This document shows positions 21,344-36,300 of a stretch of DNA of 64,000 bases, in pieces; position 1 is the first letter of the stretch; every line of letters begins with the position of its first letter. The notes beneath the pieces are model-generated. The model did not search any database and was not told the DNA's origin. It saw only the letters and a program-made list of their open reading frames with translations. A program made the translations under genes and the position numbers. Origin of the DNA: Sipunculus nudus (Eukaryota; Annelida; Sipuncula; Golfingiida; Sipunculidae); the NCBI GenBank assembly GCA_026874595.1, contig CM049311.1, positions 69,111,453 to 69,175,452 of the forward strand, given 5' to 3'.

Positions 21344-24300
21344 ATGGAGCTTGGAGATGCTTCACTCCGCAGAACAGGTGTCAACATACTACAGTCAGGT
21401 AGGAGGTGAACCCTCATCATGGGCAGTATAATCATATATAATTCTTCGCTATGCGTGCTTAAAGCCACATACATCATGCACTTGTTAAGGCTTACTTTCA
21501 TCAAACTAACTTGCTTCATTTTAGCTTTAAAATCTATTTTCAGATAAATTTCAGCTCCAAGTGTGCCCTAAAGATTAGCATTATTTAAAAAACCAGTACA
21601 TATGAATTGATCCTCATTTCTTATTGTACATTTATCATCCTTCCTTCATTTAAAATTTAGGAAAATGGCATAAGATCTAAACAAATGTTTGAGAGACTTA
21701 ATGAAATAAAAGTTGTTTGTAAATATTTATAATTCTTAAAATCAGTCAATATTTTATTAAGGTATCAAAAGAAAATACCGGTAATCTATTTACTTCAGTT
21801 TGGAAGTTACTGGTATGAAAAAGTAATTAAATTTGGTGGGATACAATACCTATTCTTTTAAGCTTCAAATTTTACTTACACATTTGCTGTGATTCATAGT
21901 TGTATGCAAGTGAATTTATATATATTTCCTTTTTAATAATTTTAACTTTTTACCTTTATTAGTCTTCTTATTTCTCACTTTTATTATTCTGTCTTGTCCA
22001 GTCAAAATTTATTTTTTAAATCTCTTTGTATTTTTAATGTTTCATCAGTTTCTACTACATAAGATTTTGTCTTTGTTTATTTTGAATTTTGACAATAACC
22101 TATAAATGGTATATATGTTTTTTATTATGTAAGAAATGTACTTTCTATAGCACTTTTGAACACTCTTTGGGTGAAAAGAGTGCTAGATAAATATGGTATA
22201 ATAATAATAATATAATCAATAATAATAAGATTGATAGGAGGATGACATAAGGAATGATCACTGAAAAAAATTAATGCATATTGATGTGAATCTTACACCA
22301 TTTACAGAGTGATAGAGAGTACAGAGATTGAGCATACTAGAGAGTGCAGGATGAAATTACTGAATTTATTTTGAACACTGGTTAATGAAAAGACACATGA
22401 TTACCAATCTGTTGGATGTTGAATGATTAACTGAGTGATAATAACCTTTATAATTAAATTTGATAGTTACATGTTTGTCATAGGGTAGTAAGCTGAACAA
22501 TTTATCTTAGTATGATCTTTTGTATGAATCTTACCATTTTGTTTGGTTCTATCCTTAGTATGATATTTTATGTAATTCTAATCTTAGTATGATATTTTGT
22601 ATGGTTCTGACCTTAGTGTGATATTTTGTATGGTTCTAACTTTAGTTTGTTATTTTCAATTGTTCTAGCTCTGAGCAGGAGACATGGACTGGCCTGGCCT
22701 TCCTCTCAGGGTGTGTTTATAACCAGTTTAGCTGTGCAGCAGGGACAAATTAACACCACCAGCATCAGTACCAGACTGTTAATCAAACTGAAGTAAGTGC
22801 TGAATATACAGAAGCAGATCGAGGGGGGGTGGGGTGGGGTGGGGAACCAGGGGGTCTGGACCCCCCTGTTTCATCCACTTCAACCATTTTTTAAGGGTTT
22901 CAGACAAAATTTTGTGGCCTAGACCCCCCTCCTTTTCCAGGCTGTGGGACCTTTTTTTTGAGGTTTTTGTCAATAGTCCTCCTGGTTTGGACCCCCCTTT
23001 TTTCATAAATCCTGGATCAACCCCTGGTATACAGTAGGACTAATTGGACCTTACAAACAGAGACTGATCTATGTTTAGAGGTACATTGACTCTGATTCCA
23101 CTTTTCATGGGACTGCCCACAGTGTTTGTAATACAGAGGTGCCTGCAGTAGAGAGGTGTCCATCAGGAGAGGTTTCCTTGTATTTGCTGGGTCCACAATT
23201 TGGCAAATGCTGAATTTTCAAATGAGATGAAAGGCAGTACAATTTTTTCAAGGGCCATACTTACAGGCCCCCATGTTTTATTATGTAAATTAATTTCAAG
23301 AAATTCCCTTGCTAAACTCTATAGAATTCGCTCATTTCAGAGTGGGTTGTGAAAGACTTTCAGTATAATTCAATTAATTGCATGTTATCTTCTGATAAGT
23401 TTAACATATTGAGATCTCTGTTGGGGCTACTCGGGTGGTTACTCAGGTTTTACTGTTCTTTGCCACGGTAACAACTCACACTGTGATATTAAAAAAAAAC
23501 AATAAATAACTCAAGAATTGGATATATTTTATATCATGAGAGTTGCTGATCTATATGAAGGTATAAGGATTTGTCTACAAAGAATGTATATTAAAAGAAC
23601 AGTGCCAAACATGATTTGCGGTAGAGGGAAGAAAACCCAATTTATATTGGTTTCAAATAACTTAATGTGGCTAAATTCAGTGACGTCATGAATAATGTAA
23701 CAAGAACATTATACCAGTTTCAAATGCACGTCATTTTAGCCAAAACTTACTTTAACTCTAGCACTTGAATACCCATTCAGCACTATTTTCTAGATAGTGT
23801 TTATGTTGTTGACAAATAAATACCCTACTGATCATTTTACTAGATGGCAGATATATCATATAAATGTATTGCAATAAATTTCACTTTCATCCCAGACATG
23901 TGAAAAGTCTGCACTTGAGCCCGCAGGCAACAGAAGAGTTTCTTGCATGTTGCCATGATGATGGTGTGACTGTCATCTCAATGGACACTGACAGACCTGA
24001 GGAAACTGCAAGCCATCTGTCACACACGCCTTCCCAAGGTCTATATATATAATTTTAACAAGAGCATATGGACTGAGTAATAGTCATCTGTAAGCTGTGT
24101 TATTATTTTTGTGTTTTTACAGCAAAATATTTAAATTAATACATTACCTGTGTATCACCTTTTATTGTGTTGGGAAAGGTCAGGGCAACTTTAGCTGGGT
24201 TCATCTGGGATAGGTTTCCAAAGGGCTAAGATCAGTAAATAATGTCAGATACCTTCAGATTTATTGGAAAATATGAGTAATGATCCCCCTTAGGACTTAT

Positions 24301-27300
24301 TTGGCATCATTCTTGACATTTCAGCAGCTAAAATAGCATTTGCAAGGTGGGGCAACAAAGGAGTTGCAAGACACTGGTGTGGTGCCACTATCAATTATAT
24401 TAAATATATCAGGCATTAAAACAATAAATATGGTATTGTTTACAGTACAGTGGCATTTCTTTTTTGAATCAGAGGATTCCTATAACTTTTCATTAAATTA
24501 TATGTATACTTGTAGATATACATTGTATATATAGAATATTGTGCTCACATTTGATGTTTTTGTTGAGATCCAGGGATACCAGTGTGGCATTGATGGGGCT
24601 ACACATTATCATCAGTTATTAAAATGTCCTAATCAGTTAACATATATTTTTTCAGCTTGCTTTTGGCATCCATCTCTGAAAGTGTTATGTGAGTTTACAC
24701 AACAAGAGGTAGTTATTCACCGTCTCATTGTTGGAATGAAATCAGATGTCAAGATTAATATACCAGGGTATGTATAAAAACAAACTGCTACTTCATTCCT
24801 TTGTGGGTTTCCTCCCTAATCTATAATTTATTAGAAATTTAATTCATGTAGATTTGTTAAGTCCTTGTTGAATATTTGATATTTATGAGACGTTGGCAAG
24901 GTTTAAAATATGTTTGTGCATTATGTGTGGTTTCTTTGTGGGGCTTTTCAGATTAAATGTATATTCCTGCTCTCACTTCTTAAATTTAGATAAAAGGGAT
25001 TTTCTTCTTAGATGAATAAACATCATTACTTACCAGAGCCAATCCCTGTTTATCCAAAAACTGCTTTTCTGAATATAGTTCATCTGAAGTTGAAAACTGA
25101 GAGCAGAATTATGACCATTTGCAAAAAAATAGTACTCAGTGTTGTCACAAGCAACCATTTTGCATGATTTAATCAATTAATTGGGTGAATGGTTATGATA
25201 TTGATGATTCAGTGCTACATACCATAAATAAAGCTTAATTTAGCTTAATAAAACAAGTGCATAATACTGCATATATTGCTTAAAATTGAAATTTTGATTT
25301 TGAAATAAAAGCTTTCCTGTTTCCTTTTTTAAACTCCGGCCAATGAATGTTGATTGTTAGAATATTTTACCAGGTTAATAACACTGATGTATAATTGTAT
25401 TTTTCTCATAACTGTTCATCAGAATGTTTATTTATCCATGTGCTTTGAGAAGTATTGTTTTATATAAACAGTAATCCACTGTATTATCAACAGCATTGTC
25501 ATTGTTATTGTCATGAATAATGCTATTATGAATATTGTTATTAATACAATTATCATTATCACAAGTAGTTCATTGGTAGTAGTGGTAAAAGCGGTGTTTG
25601 TATTAATAGTTTTATTATAAATCTAATATGAACTAGAAAAGCTCTCAGAGAGTGCAGCCCTCAGCTAAGACAGCTCATTACCCCCATATGAAAGTGTTAG
25701 AACTGCAACAATCTTTCCTTCCCTGGATCTTATCTGGATCACCTCCAAAATTTAATCAATTGTTCCTTGTATCATTGTTTTTCTGAAAATTTTACCAAAA
25801 TCTGTTTTTCATTTGTTGAGTTGCTGATATAAAAACAGACAGACACCTAAACCAATGCAAGCAAAAACATAACCTCCTTGGCAGAGGTAATATAGTTATT
25901 GGTCACACAGTTTTAACTGTTCCTCTCATCAGGAAGAAGCTGGGATGCTGGGTTGGCAATGGCAACAAGCTATTGGTTTGTGTGTCAGACCAGGTCAAGG
26001 TAAGAGCAAGATCCTTCATTTATTTTAACTGTCATATATATGAGTACATACTTTTAATTGATATATAAATGCCAGGGATTTTGCAAAGCGTGTTTTGTGT
26101 AATTATACTTCCATATGATGGTCTGTATTACTTGACAGAGAAATTGTGTCTGTTTTATGTGGTTCAACAAAGGATTATGACCCAAACACCATTTCTTAAT
26201 GGCTTAGACTGAGACCTAAATGTAGAAAAAAGATGACACCTACTATAATGTATTTCTAGAAGTCAGGCATTCTGTGCATAATGCTAGGAATTATAGTTAA
26301 AGTCATAGCAGATATAAATCAGTTGAACTAGGTCAAAATTTCACCAGAATTTTGACAGTGATTAAAATGAACCCTGGACCATCATGTAGACATTTCCAGC
26401 AATGAACCTAATAAGATTGCATTGATCTTTATTTATATTCAAAATATCTGAATTCACATGATAAAAATTGTTCATACCTTGTTTAATATTCTTCATCTTA
26501 GGATATTTTCCTCTTTTAAAGTGTTTAAAAAAATGCATATTATTTCCATAGGCTGTATATAAAAATATAAAGTTTTGATCATTGTTTCAGTTGGTCACCT
26601 GGATGAACCTGGAAAAGCTGGCTGTATTTGAAGTGGTTGATTTGAACATAAAGGGGTGAGCACTTAATTGTGTAACAGTCACTTGCCTGTATGTATGTCA
26701 TATTTGTAAATGGTGAACCTAATGTTATCCATTATATTATCATTATTATTAGGTGACACTTAGCTATCAAATACTTTCAACATGATGTATGAAATTGGCC
26801 TTATGTTTACACAAGGGGTCACATTCTGTGCAGTCCTTAACAGTCAGTTTATGGCCTTGTCTGACTTTGTTTCCTACTGTTATTGGACTGCCCTTGAGAG
26901 TAAGTAGTTGCTGGTCATTGGTTGAGAAGATTGGTCATGTGATTGTACAGAAGTGGTCATATGATAACTAATGAGTATACAGAGATGATTTCATAAATAT
27001 AGATTTGTAGCTTTTGGAATTGAGCTTATTGTGACATAGAGCCTTAAGCTTAAAAGAACATAATTAAAATATCATATGTTGGTGCTATTGTATGATATAA
27101 CTTTAAACACATGAACCCAAGGGTACACAGTATCAGTGATAGCCAGGGGTCTACATATGACAGAATGTGTATACAAACAGGTCACACTTGACTGACTCTA
27201 CTGAACTGAATATTTCCTAAATACATTATAATGTCTAAAGATTTAAAGTTATTGTTGTGATTTTAGACATGAACATAGTATGGTGGCCAGATGTCTTAAT

Positions 27301-30300
27301 CAGACTTGACAAGGTTAATTGATGGTTTTTCATTGTACCGTATTACACTCTGCCTTTACTGATATTATTAATGTATTATTTATGTTCAGGTTGCAGGGGA
27401 CTATTACAGCAGTGATTCCAGGCCCAGATGGTTCAGTCATTTGCACCACAACGCCCTCTGTTGGAGACATATGCAAACAGTCAGGCAGCTGGATCACTTC
27501 ACCAGGTAAGAAAAATCTGATATTTTTTTGGCTGTTATTTGATATCTGTGAAATCTACATAAATTTAAAAGTTTAACTAAAGATTTATCATTTTCATTCA
27601 CTCTACAGAAACTTCTTTTGTTTCAGGGATTATGACTAAAATGTGTCATATTATATTTGATTTTCTTGTCTTATGACTTGCAGCAATTAATTGGGTATGA
27701 CATCAAGTCTCAGCCATGGTATTGTGTTCTAGAGGTTCCTATTGTTCTACGACACCTGAATATTAACATAAGTGGTAAATATTGACAGGTGATGTCAGTT
27801 TCAACCTGTGTAGACCTTGCTTGATTATTAATTTTCATCACAGTGTATTATTAATATGTCATATTATTGTTTATAGACAGAGTTCTGGACCAACAGGGAT
27901 CAGTCCTTGAATCTTTGCTCAACCTGCAGAAAAGGGACCAGGTATACAATAAAGTTTTACATATTTTGGTTTTCAATATCAACTTTAATGCTGATGAGTA
28001 ATTGTCAGCTACAGAGGATTATATGCTTTTATTCACTTGAGTTCCTGATATACACCTTAAGGCTTAACACATACTCCAATCAGTGTGCATTGTATATGAT
28101 TATTGATTGATTTATTTAATTTTTAGCTCAGCTGACTATAAGTCATCTGAGCTATAGTCGTGGTCCATTGTCCGTCGTCCGTCCGTCTGTCCGTCCGTCC
28201 GTCCGTCCGTCCGTCCGTCCGTCCGTCCGTCCGTCCGTCCGTAGATGTGGCACGTTTTGAAACCGTAAGACCTAGGAATCCAAAATTCGGCATAATGTTA
28301 GATGTCCCCAAGATCTCCTACCAAGCCGAAAACTGGGTCTTTGCAACTTCGTTCCTTTGAGAAATTAAGGAAAAACCTCAATTTTTCATTAAAAACCTAT
28401 TTTCACACTTCAGGACTGCCTAATATCAAAACCACTCATCTGTTTTTCCTCATATTTACCATAAATGTTCCACTATATAGTTCCTATGTACATGCCTGAA
28501 ATTATGTCTGTTTTATTTAATTTAAAAAAGTTATGGGCCCAAACATAATGCATTTTGTAAAAAATCAGGAAAGATATTTGATCACTTAACACAAAAAATG
28601 TTAAAGCTATCGACCTTTTTTCCAGTAATATAACTTTAATTAATCAAAATTAAATTGTATACCCAAAATTAGATGAAAATCTTTTAAATTTTCTAAAATA
28701 TTAATAAAAATAAAAAATTGGTACCTTAAATTTTGCCCAACTTTGACCATTACACGTTTTTTTCCTGTAAGTACTGCGGATTTAATTTTCACAGCATGTT
28801 TTTGTTAGCATTTCAACTGTTAACACCAAAAATTTGAAACCAGTTGATCAAAAACTGTAGATTTTAATAAGTTTTCAAGCACCATGTAACATATTGTTTA
28901 CATCAAGCTAGTGTTATGCAGTTTGCAAGAGCTCAGCTCCCCAGCTTCAGCTCTTAGTTCCTTAAATTCGGCATACAGTTAGATGTCTCCAAAATCCCCT
29001 ACCATGCCAAGAATTTGGTCACTAGGACTTAATACCTTCGAGATATTAATGAAAAACTTCATTTTTCCATTAAAAACCCATTGTTTCACTTCAAGACTGC
29101 CTAATATCAAAACCACTGATCTGACTTTAATCATAAATAATATACATATTTTTCATTCTCTATGCACATGCCAGAATGATGTCAGTATTGCGTAATTGTT
29201 TTAAGTTATGGGCCCAAACATAATGCACTTTGTAAAAAATCAAGAAATATATTTACTCCCTTAACAAGGGCATTGCTGAAGCTAGAGATTTTTTTGTCAG
29301 GGATGTAACATTATTTAATCAAGATTCAATTGAATACCCAAAATTAGTTCTGAATTTTTCAAATTTTATAAGTTATTAGTATAAATATAAAATTAGTACC
29401 TTAAATTTTGCCCAACTGTGACCATGGCACGTTTGTGTCCTGTGAGCACTGTTGATATAATTTTCATATCATGCACACATTAGGATTTCAGCTTTTTAGT
29501 TTAGAAAGCTGAAAGAAATTGGCCAAAAATTGTAGCTTTTATTAATGTTTTTTATGAGACCCTGTCAGACTTTGGCTCTCTCCAGCCCCTCTTGAGTCAC
29601 CTGTATGTTGACCTTGTTGACCTTTCATCAAATTATGCACGCTTGAGGCGAGGCATACAGGAATCCAGGCAGTTTATGGCCAGCCACAGTTGATCCAGGT
29701 GTCCAACCCAACTCATCTAGTAGTTTTAACCAACAACATAACAATAAACAATAAATTAATAAAATTTTATTGGTTTTTAATAACAAATTAAAGAAAAATA
29801 GAAAAAGGAATTTGTTAGTTTATAATAACAGGAAATTAACTTGCAGTTACTGATGATATAAGAATCTTGTATCAATGGGTAGAATGTCACATATTCCAAA
29901 TAACACCATGCAGTCACCTATGGCATTTTTCAGTTCAATTTTAATGATAAAGAAGTAAATCATATTATTCATTACTAATCATTAGGTATCATATGAAGGA
30001 AATTAATGATAGACAAAGATACAGTTGATAATATTAATCTAGATTCCAACTGTGTCTAGTGTGTACATTGATGTGAAATTAGTCCAAAATGAATTTTTTA
30101 CAGTTATTTTTTAATATAAATAAAAGCCATAAAACCAGGTACTTATGATCATTATTTAAATGTGTGAATTTTGTATATTCTGGATTCTCAACATCATTGG
30201 TTGATGAAACTGAATAAATACCAGACATGGTGCGAATACTTTGTAATTGTGTTTAAATACGAATATGATTATGTACTCCATTATAAAATTTCTTGCATAA

Positions 30301-33300
30301 AGAAAAGGAATTCAGGTAAAAATGAAAGTATATGAATACTCGTGCAAATACTTTCAAAATGTATTCATGAATGCATTCATGAATATATTCTTTAATATTA
30401 TTTTAATAATCATATCAGTTATATTTCATTTAAAAAAATCATATGATTCTCTTATTATTTTTTATAAAAATTATATTTGAGACAATATTTGTAATTTTTT
30501 TTAATAAATAGTTAAACTCTTATATTATATGTTCTGCTTATAAGTTATATGGCCAAGTCAAAATCTGTGTGACAATAGTACTCCATTTGTTGATAAAATA
30601 AATGAAATCAATCCTCTTCCCTGTCTCCAAAGGTACTATCAAAATCATACATAAGCTAAACAACAACAACTCATAATACAGCTTATATTTATTACCACAC
30701 AAAACCAGCATGTGCCTCATTTCTAAATAATATTTTTTTATCATATATAACAGCTGAGCGTCGTGACCCATAGGTCCCTTGTTATGCATCATCCTCACAT
30801 ATTGCCTCTTTGCAAAATCAGCCTATTTTGTTCCAGAACTGTATGCAGTATGTTTAATAACAGTGAAAAATTTTTCAACTGGCATAGACTGTCTCTTTTG
30901 ACAAGACATGGTATGTTTTAAGTGTTGTCTAATGACAGTCATCCCATAACAGTTCTTTCTGTCAGACTATATATTCTGATATTCATTTTATGTAGAACAT
31001 ATATAAATAGCCTGAGATTTTAGCCTCCTTCATACAACTCCCCCCCCCCCCCCCCCACTCAATTGTACAGAGAAATAAATACCCCGTCTTATATTAATAT
31101 GGGTTAAATTTCTCTTTTCTCTCTCAGTTCTGACCTAAGTAACATCAGAAAGGTAATCTCAGCTGTGGAGATTGGCCTTTAACCATATCACTAATCATAG
31201 CTATATTTACTAGAAAGATCAAGCTTTAAATACTGACATATTCTGCCACGTCCTCTTAAGAATATCACTGTTACCAGTATTAATTGACTAACAGGTAAAA
31301 TGTTTGGAAACCTGGAAAGTTACAAAATTTTTTCAATACATGTTCATACAAAACAACAGAAATGTTAGAGAGGCTGGATAAATTGTCTTGAAATTGGGTG
31401 TGTTAATGGACTTGAAATTGAAAGTAATGCAAAAACAAACAGGATTTACAATTCTTATATTCGATACATTTTACTTGTACTCTTGAGAATGACAGACAAA
31501 GCTGTCACTCAGACATAACAATAAGATAAATCAGTTTGTTACTGGTATAATCTCCTTTGAAACCTGTATTAGCTTTTTTGTATTGATATGTGATGCTTTG
31601 AGTAATGTGTCAACTTCTGCTTAAGTTTTTCTTTCTTATAATATTTCCTTTACTCTGCATTAGTGTGTTGTTATAATTGCTGTTGATCTCTCTGAATCTT
31701 AATAAATGTTTGTGACATAGAGATACACATGACCAATGATATTTTACATATTACCATGTCCAGTCCTTACTATTGCTGTTGTTACTTTGAACTTTAGTGT
31801 TTCAAATCTGTATACATATTGTGTGTAAATGATCCATGGTCCTCTTCATTTTCAGACGGCTGGATTATCTGCCAGACTGGCTGTGTTGAACTTACAAAAT
31901 GGTTGTCAAGCTGAGGTCACTTGCTGTGTACAGCTGAATGGTTTGATCTCCCCTGATCTTGTATGCTATCAAGTAAGAACATTGAAGGCTACCTATCATG
32001 ATAGAAAACATACACAAGAAAACAAAATTAAGTGTCATGGCAGATGAAAGGAAACCAATGAAAGGATAACAAGTGTGCAGTGACATGTTCATGGATGAAC
32101 TTGGAAATAACGGCCAAATAAGTGAATGCAAACACTTGTATGGAAACTTGTGCAACAATGAACCTGGGAATATTTGTGAAGAATTGGAAGAAAACACAGG
32201 CTGTAACCCATATTTAATAATGCCTACATCGAGAAGGCCTGCATTCCTGAAAATGCATATTTCTAGTTAAATATATTTAGGGACAAAGTTAATTTAAGTG
32301 ATGAGCATAATATTTCCAGCCAGTTTAATTACCGATTGATGTGTTATGCTTTATATTCATTTCTTTCAATCAGAGTTATATTCACTCTGACCAAATGTTA
32401 CACTTTTCATTATTTAGTTGTGAGTACTGGTAAGCCTGACTCGTATGAGTATAGAATTTGAGAAGTCTTGTTATTCATAAAATACTTATTTTAACCATTT
32501 TGTAATTATCAGTAGTGGAACTCTTGGTATTGTTGTAATGAATTCTAAATATATTTATTGTTTATTTCAGAACCAGCAAATCACTGTGGGCAGTAATACA
32601 CAAAGGACACTTCAGGTGTTTGAACACAGTAAAAATACCTTGGTTCCATCACAAAACATTGTGAGTTTTTGTTATCATATGGTCTTACCTACAAAACCAT
32701 AGAATCTCAACCCATCGTGCTCTGTTCCTACATAGCTGTGATAAGACAGCCAATGTTTTAAAATTTCCAGATATGAAGTTTAAAAACTCACTCTCTCTTG
32801 ACAAGACAACAACAAGTACTATTCTACTGAAATAAATATATAAAAAAATATAAATTTTTTGTATGGGTTCTGATTATATTATTTTATTTACTATTAATAT
32901 CAAATATGTTAAAATTATTATATTATCTTCTTGATTAGGTGCAGTGCATTGTCAACTTTCTTTTTGTATTAGCATGATATTAATACAGTATCTTGCATAT
33001 ATTCCCATGAAGCATGTTGATTATTTTAGTTTTCTTTCATTAGGTAGACAAAGCTGGGCACAGTATAATTGCATTATATTGTTTTTCAACATAACTATTT
33101 TACAGATGTAATATTGATGCACTATCTCACAGCATTTCATTGTTTTTTGTGCAGCACTTTTCTTATATTTCCATTATATATGGACTGTACCTGACAGTAT
33201 TTCCATAATATATATGTGTACTTCATAACATTTTCATTGTATAGGTGAATAGTTGCAATTTATTACAATATCTCAGTCTTATATATGTAGGATTTTACCC

Positions 33301-36300
33301 ATAGGTGTAGTATCTTAGAGTTTCTTTGTGGCGTATAATATTTTTCAGCTAGGGTTGAAAGAGAACTTGAATACTCAAGTAATTTTTTCCAGCTTGAGTC
33401 CAAAATGTGGACTCAAGTTCTTGTATACATGTTTGTGTACTTCTATATCTAAATTTAACTGCAAACTAACAGGCAGTCTATATTTATTCATTACTGAACT
33501 AGTCAGTCCAGCAGAGGTTAATGATACTTTGTTTCTTGTGCTACATAGAAACCAATTACATATGAAATACCTGCTTGTTTTGTAGTTGATTTCCTTGTTC
33601 CTTCATTAGAAGAAAGTTAAACCATCACCAAGTCAAATTTAATATTCTGCATCAGTAAACACATCCCGTCCATTTATATCGTGGTTATGAGTACTCGAGT
33701 TGGAGCAGGGTAGTGGTGGGCCGATCATCGAGTTTTATCAAAAGTCAGTCGGTTTGCTGCCACTTTCAAGCGCTCGATTTCGAAAGGCAACTATCGATTA
33801 CATCATAATAAAGATTGTTTTCTTTCCAGAATGCCTTTATGTTATAGGCAAAAATTATTCCACCATTTTTTACCACATTCCGCGCTTCATAAAGTGAGTC
33901 TGCGTTCCCAAATAACTTCCATATGTAACCGAGTATGACATGGTAGATGGGAGAACGGAGGACATATTATCTGTGAACTATCAGGGAGCTGAAGAATTAG
34001 CGGAGAGTTTACTAACGAGATGTACATGGCAAAATATGGGCAGGATGGCGTTAAAACACTCCATAAAGTCTCCAGGTCTATGCCAATTTTGCAAGATTCT
34101 CTTAAAAATGAAATATTCAACCGATGCCAGGTGCCGCTGTTTAGGCCGTCCTTAAAAAATTCTTTGTTGGGGCTAAATCGGCCGGTCGAGTATTTGGATT
34201 TTGGCTGGATTTTTTTTTTTTTTTTTTGGACTAGTCTGCAATTTTTTTTTTGGTGTGGTCTGCCCCAAGCGCACCTGGGCCCATAAAATCTGCCTACATG
34301 TACTAGAAAACAGCCCCTCTATAGGCCTTACATTCTTAGATGCTCTTAATTCCCATATAAAAAGATATTACCCGACGATGCCGATCGTTTAATATGATCC
34401 TTAAAATTAGTCTGATTGTATCTTTATACGTGGAAGGATTGTTACACTCGTGCACGACAGGAGAATACCTGCCAGGGAAACGCCAGTAGAGTTTCACAGA
34501 TAATTACATATTTCTTTGATAATTGCATATATTTGTCTGAACTAATTAACAGTCGGTTTGCTCAAACCGATGATCGATTATGAAAAAGGAACCAACTCCC
34601 ACCACTAGAGCAGGATAATGCCTTTTGTACACCAGTCTAAAATTTGATACCCATTTCAGCCTTATATCCAGTGTGGTTAATTTTAATGATATATATTTTC
34701 TGCACTGGGACTATTCTTAACTGTAAACAGCTAACTATTGTGTTTGTGTTGGTAGACGCTTGGGGAGGACGAGAGACCAAAAGGACTGTGTGGTTACATC
34801 AATACAGGAGGCAGAGAACCAGGGCTACAAACAGGACCACAAGCAGGACTACTTGTGGTGACAGGGAAGAGTAAATCTGTGGACACTGTCTTCCTGTCAT
34901 CAACAACATATACATCATATAAGCTTACACTAAAGTACTTTCCTCTCAGATCAGGTATGTACCAACAATATTGGGTATAAGCAATTGTATAAGTGAACAG
35001 GGTGTAAAACAAACACAAATTATAGAGGCAGGTGCTGTAGTTAATGCCAATTCAAGGTTTCAATAAATAAACACTTTTCTGTCAATAATATCTGATTCTT
35101 GACAAGTCTTTTGTTGATTTTGTGTACCATTAAAAATGACAATAATGCAGTTACATTAATAATGCAGTTTATACTAACCTTTAGTTGTTGTTAGCAGAAA
35201 GCTATACTCAGAATGTGTTAAGCTGCTTCTTCCAGACCCTTAATGAATCATATAACATAACCCTTTCCATGTTAAAATAAACTTTTCTTTTCTTTTAGAT
35301 GTGAATGAGCAGTTACAGGGAGAGACCACAGAGCTGCCTCTGTCACTGGAACCCATTTTACAGTTGGATGAACCTATTATGACACTCAATATACCTGATA
35401 CAGTGGACAGTGGTAGAAAAATATCTTTGATTCAAGATTTATCATTGTTGACAAATGTGACTGACACACCACTGGAAGTTGAGCAGGTGGATTTTGAAAG
35501 TGTTAAATGTAAATTTGATAACAATGACTCAATACAAAGATTCCTAACCAAAGAAAACTTCCCAACCTGCCACTCAAGCAGGGCGGTAGCTGTGACTCGA
35601 GATAAATTAGAAATGCAAAATTCTGAGACACAATATCATCATGGGACAGTTAGTATGGTTTCTGACAAACTAACTGGTGTTAACAGTATGGAGAAACAAG
35701 ATATTATAAAGGACAGAAGTGAAAAGGATGTGATTACCCAGCATGCCCTAGAAGAAATTACCCAAAATGCCAAAGTTAAAGCTACCCCTAATGTCCAGGC
35801 AACAGCATCAAATATTGAAAGTACTCTGCATCAGCTGGTAAGTTAAATCATTTAAAACACATCTGTTAATTAATATATATATATTAATATATCAAGCTTT
35901 GAATGTCCTACACATTTATACATATATTTTCCTATCTCACAAATGTAAATAAATGAAATATTAAAGGTGGAATTTCTGGTAGAAAATATGGAAGAATTCA
36001 AGTGTAAGTAATTAAGGTTAAAAAAGATTATATATAATTTAACTTAAACATGTAATAATCAGAATATTTAATGGAAATATGGAAACATATTGTTTTTCAT
36101 CATTTATGTGAACACAAAACCATTGGTAGCATGTGATATGGCCTACTTTATGAGAGAACGGCACTTTATTATGGCTTGGTATTGTTCAGAAAGTGCAGTA
36201 TTTGATGGTTTTCATGATTAACTAGTAACATCATACAAGATCACATATTCCTTTTGTTACAACTCACAACTGCCAGCTTTAATTTAAACTTCAAACTTAA

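Noticed and set aside
24541-24655. Upstream extension of WDCP exon 4
   Set aside because: The frame is open, but an acceptor (TATTTTTTCAG) at 24655 gives the right phase with exon 3 and the alignment to WDCP. The alternative acceptor at 24573 breaks the frame.
28160-28360. Open frame through (CCGT)n with SVRPSVRPSV repeats
   Set aside because: Translation of a tetranucleotide microsatellite in element A.
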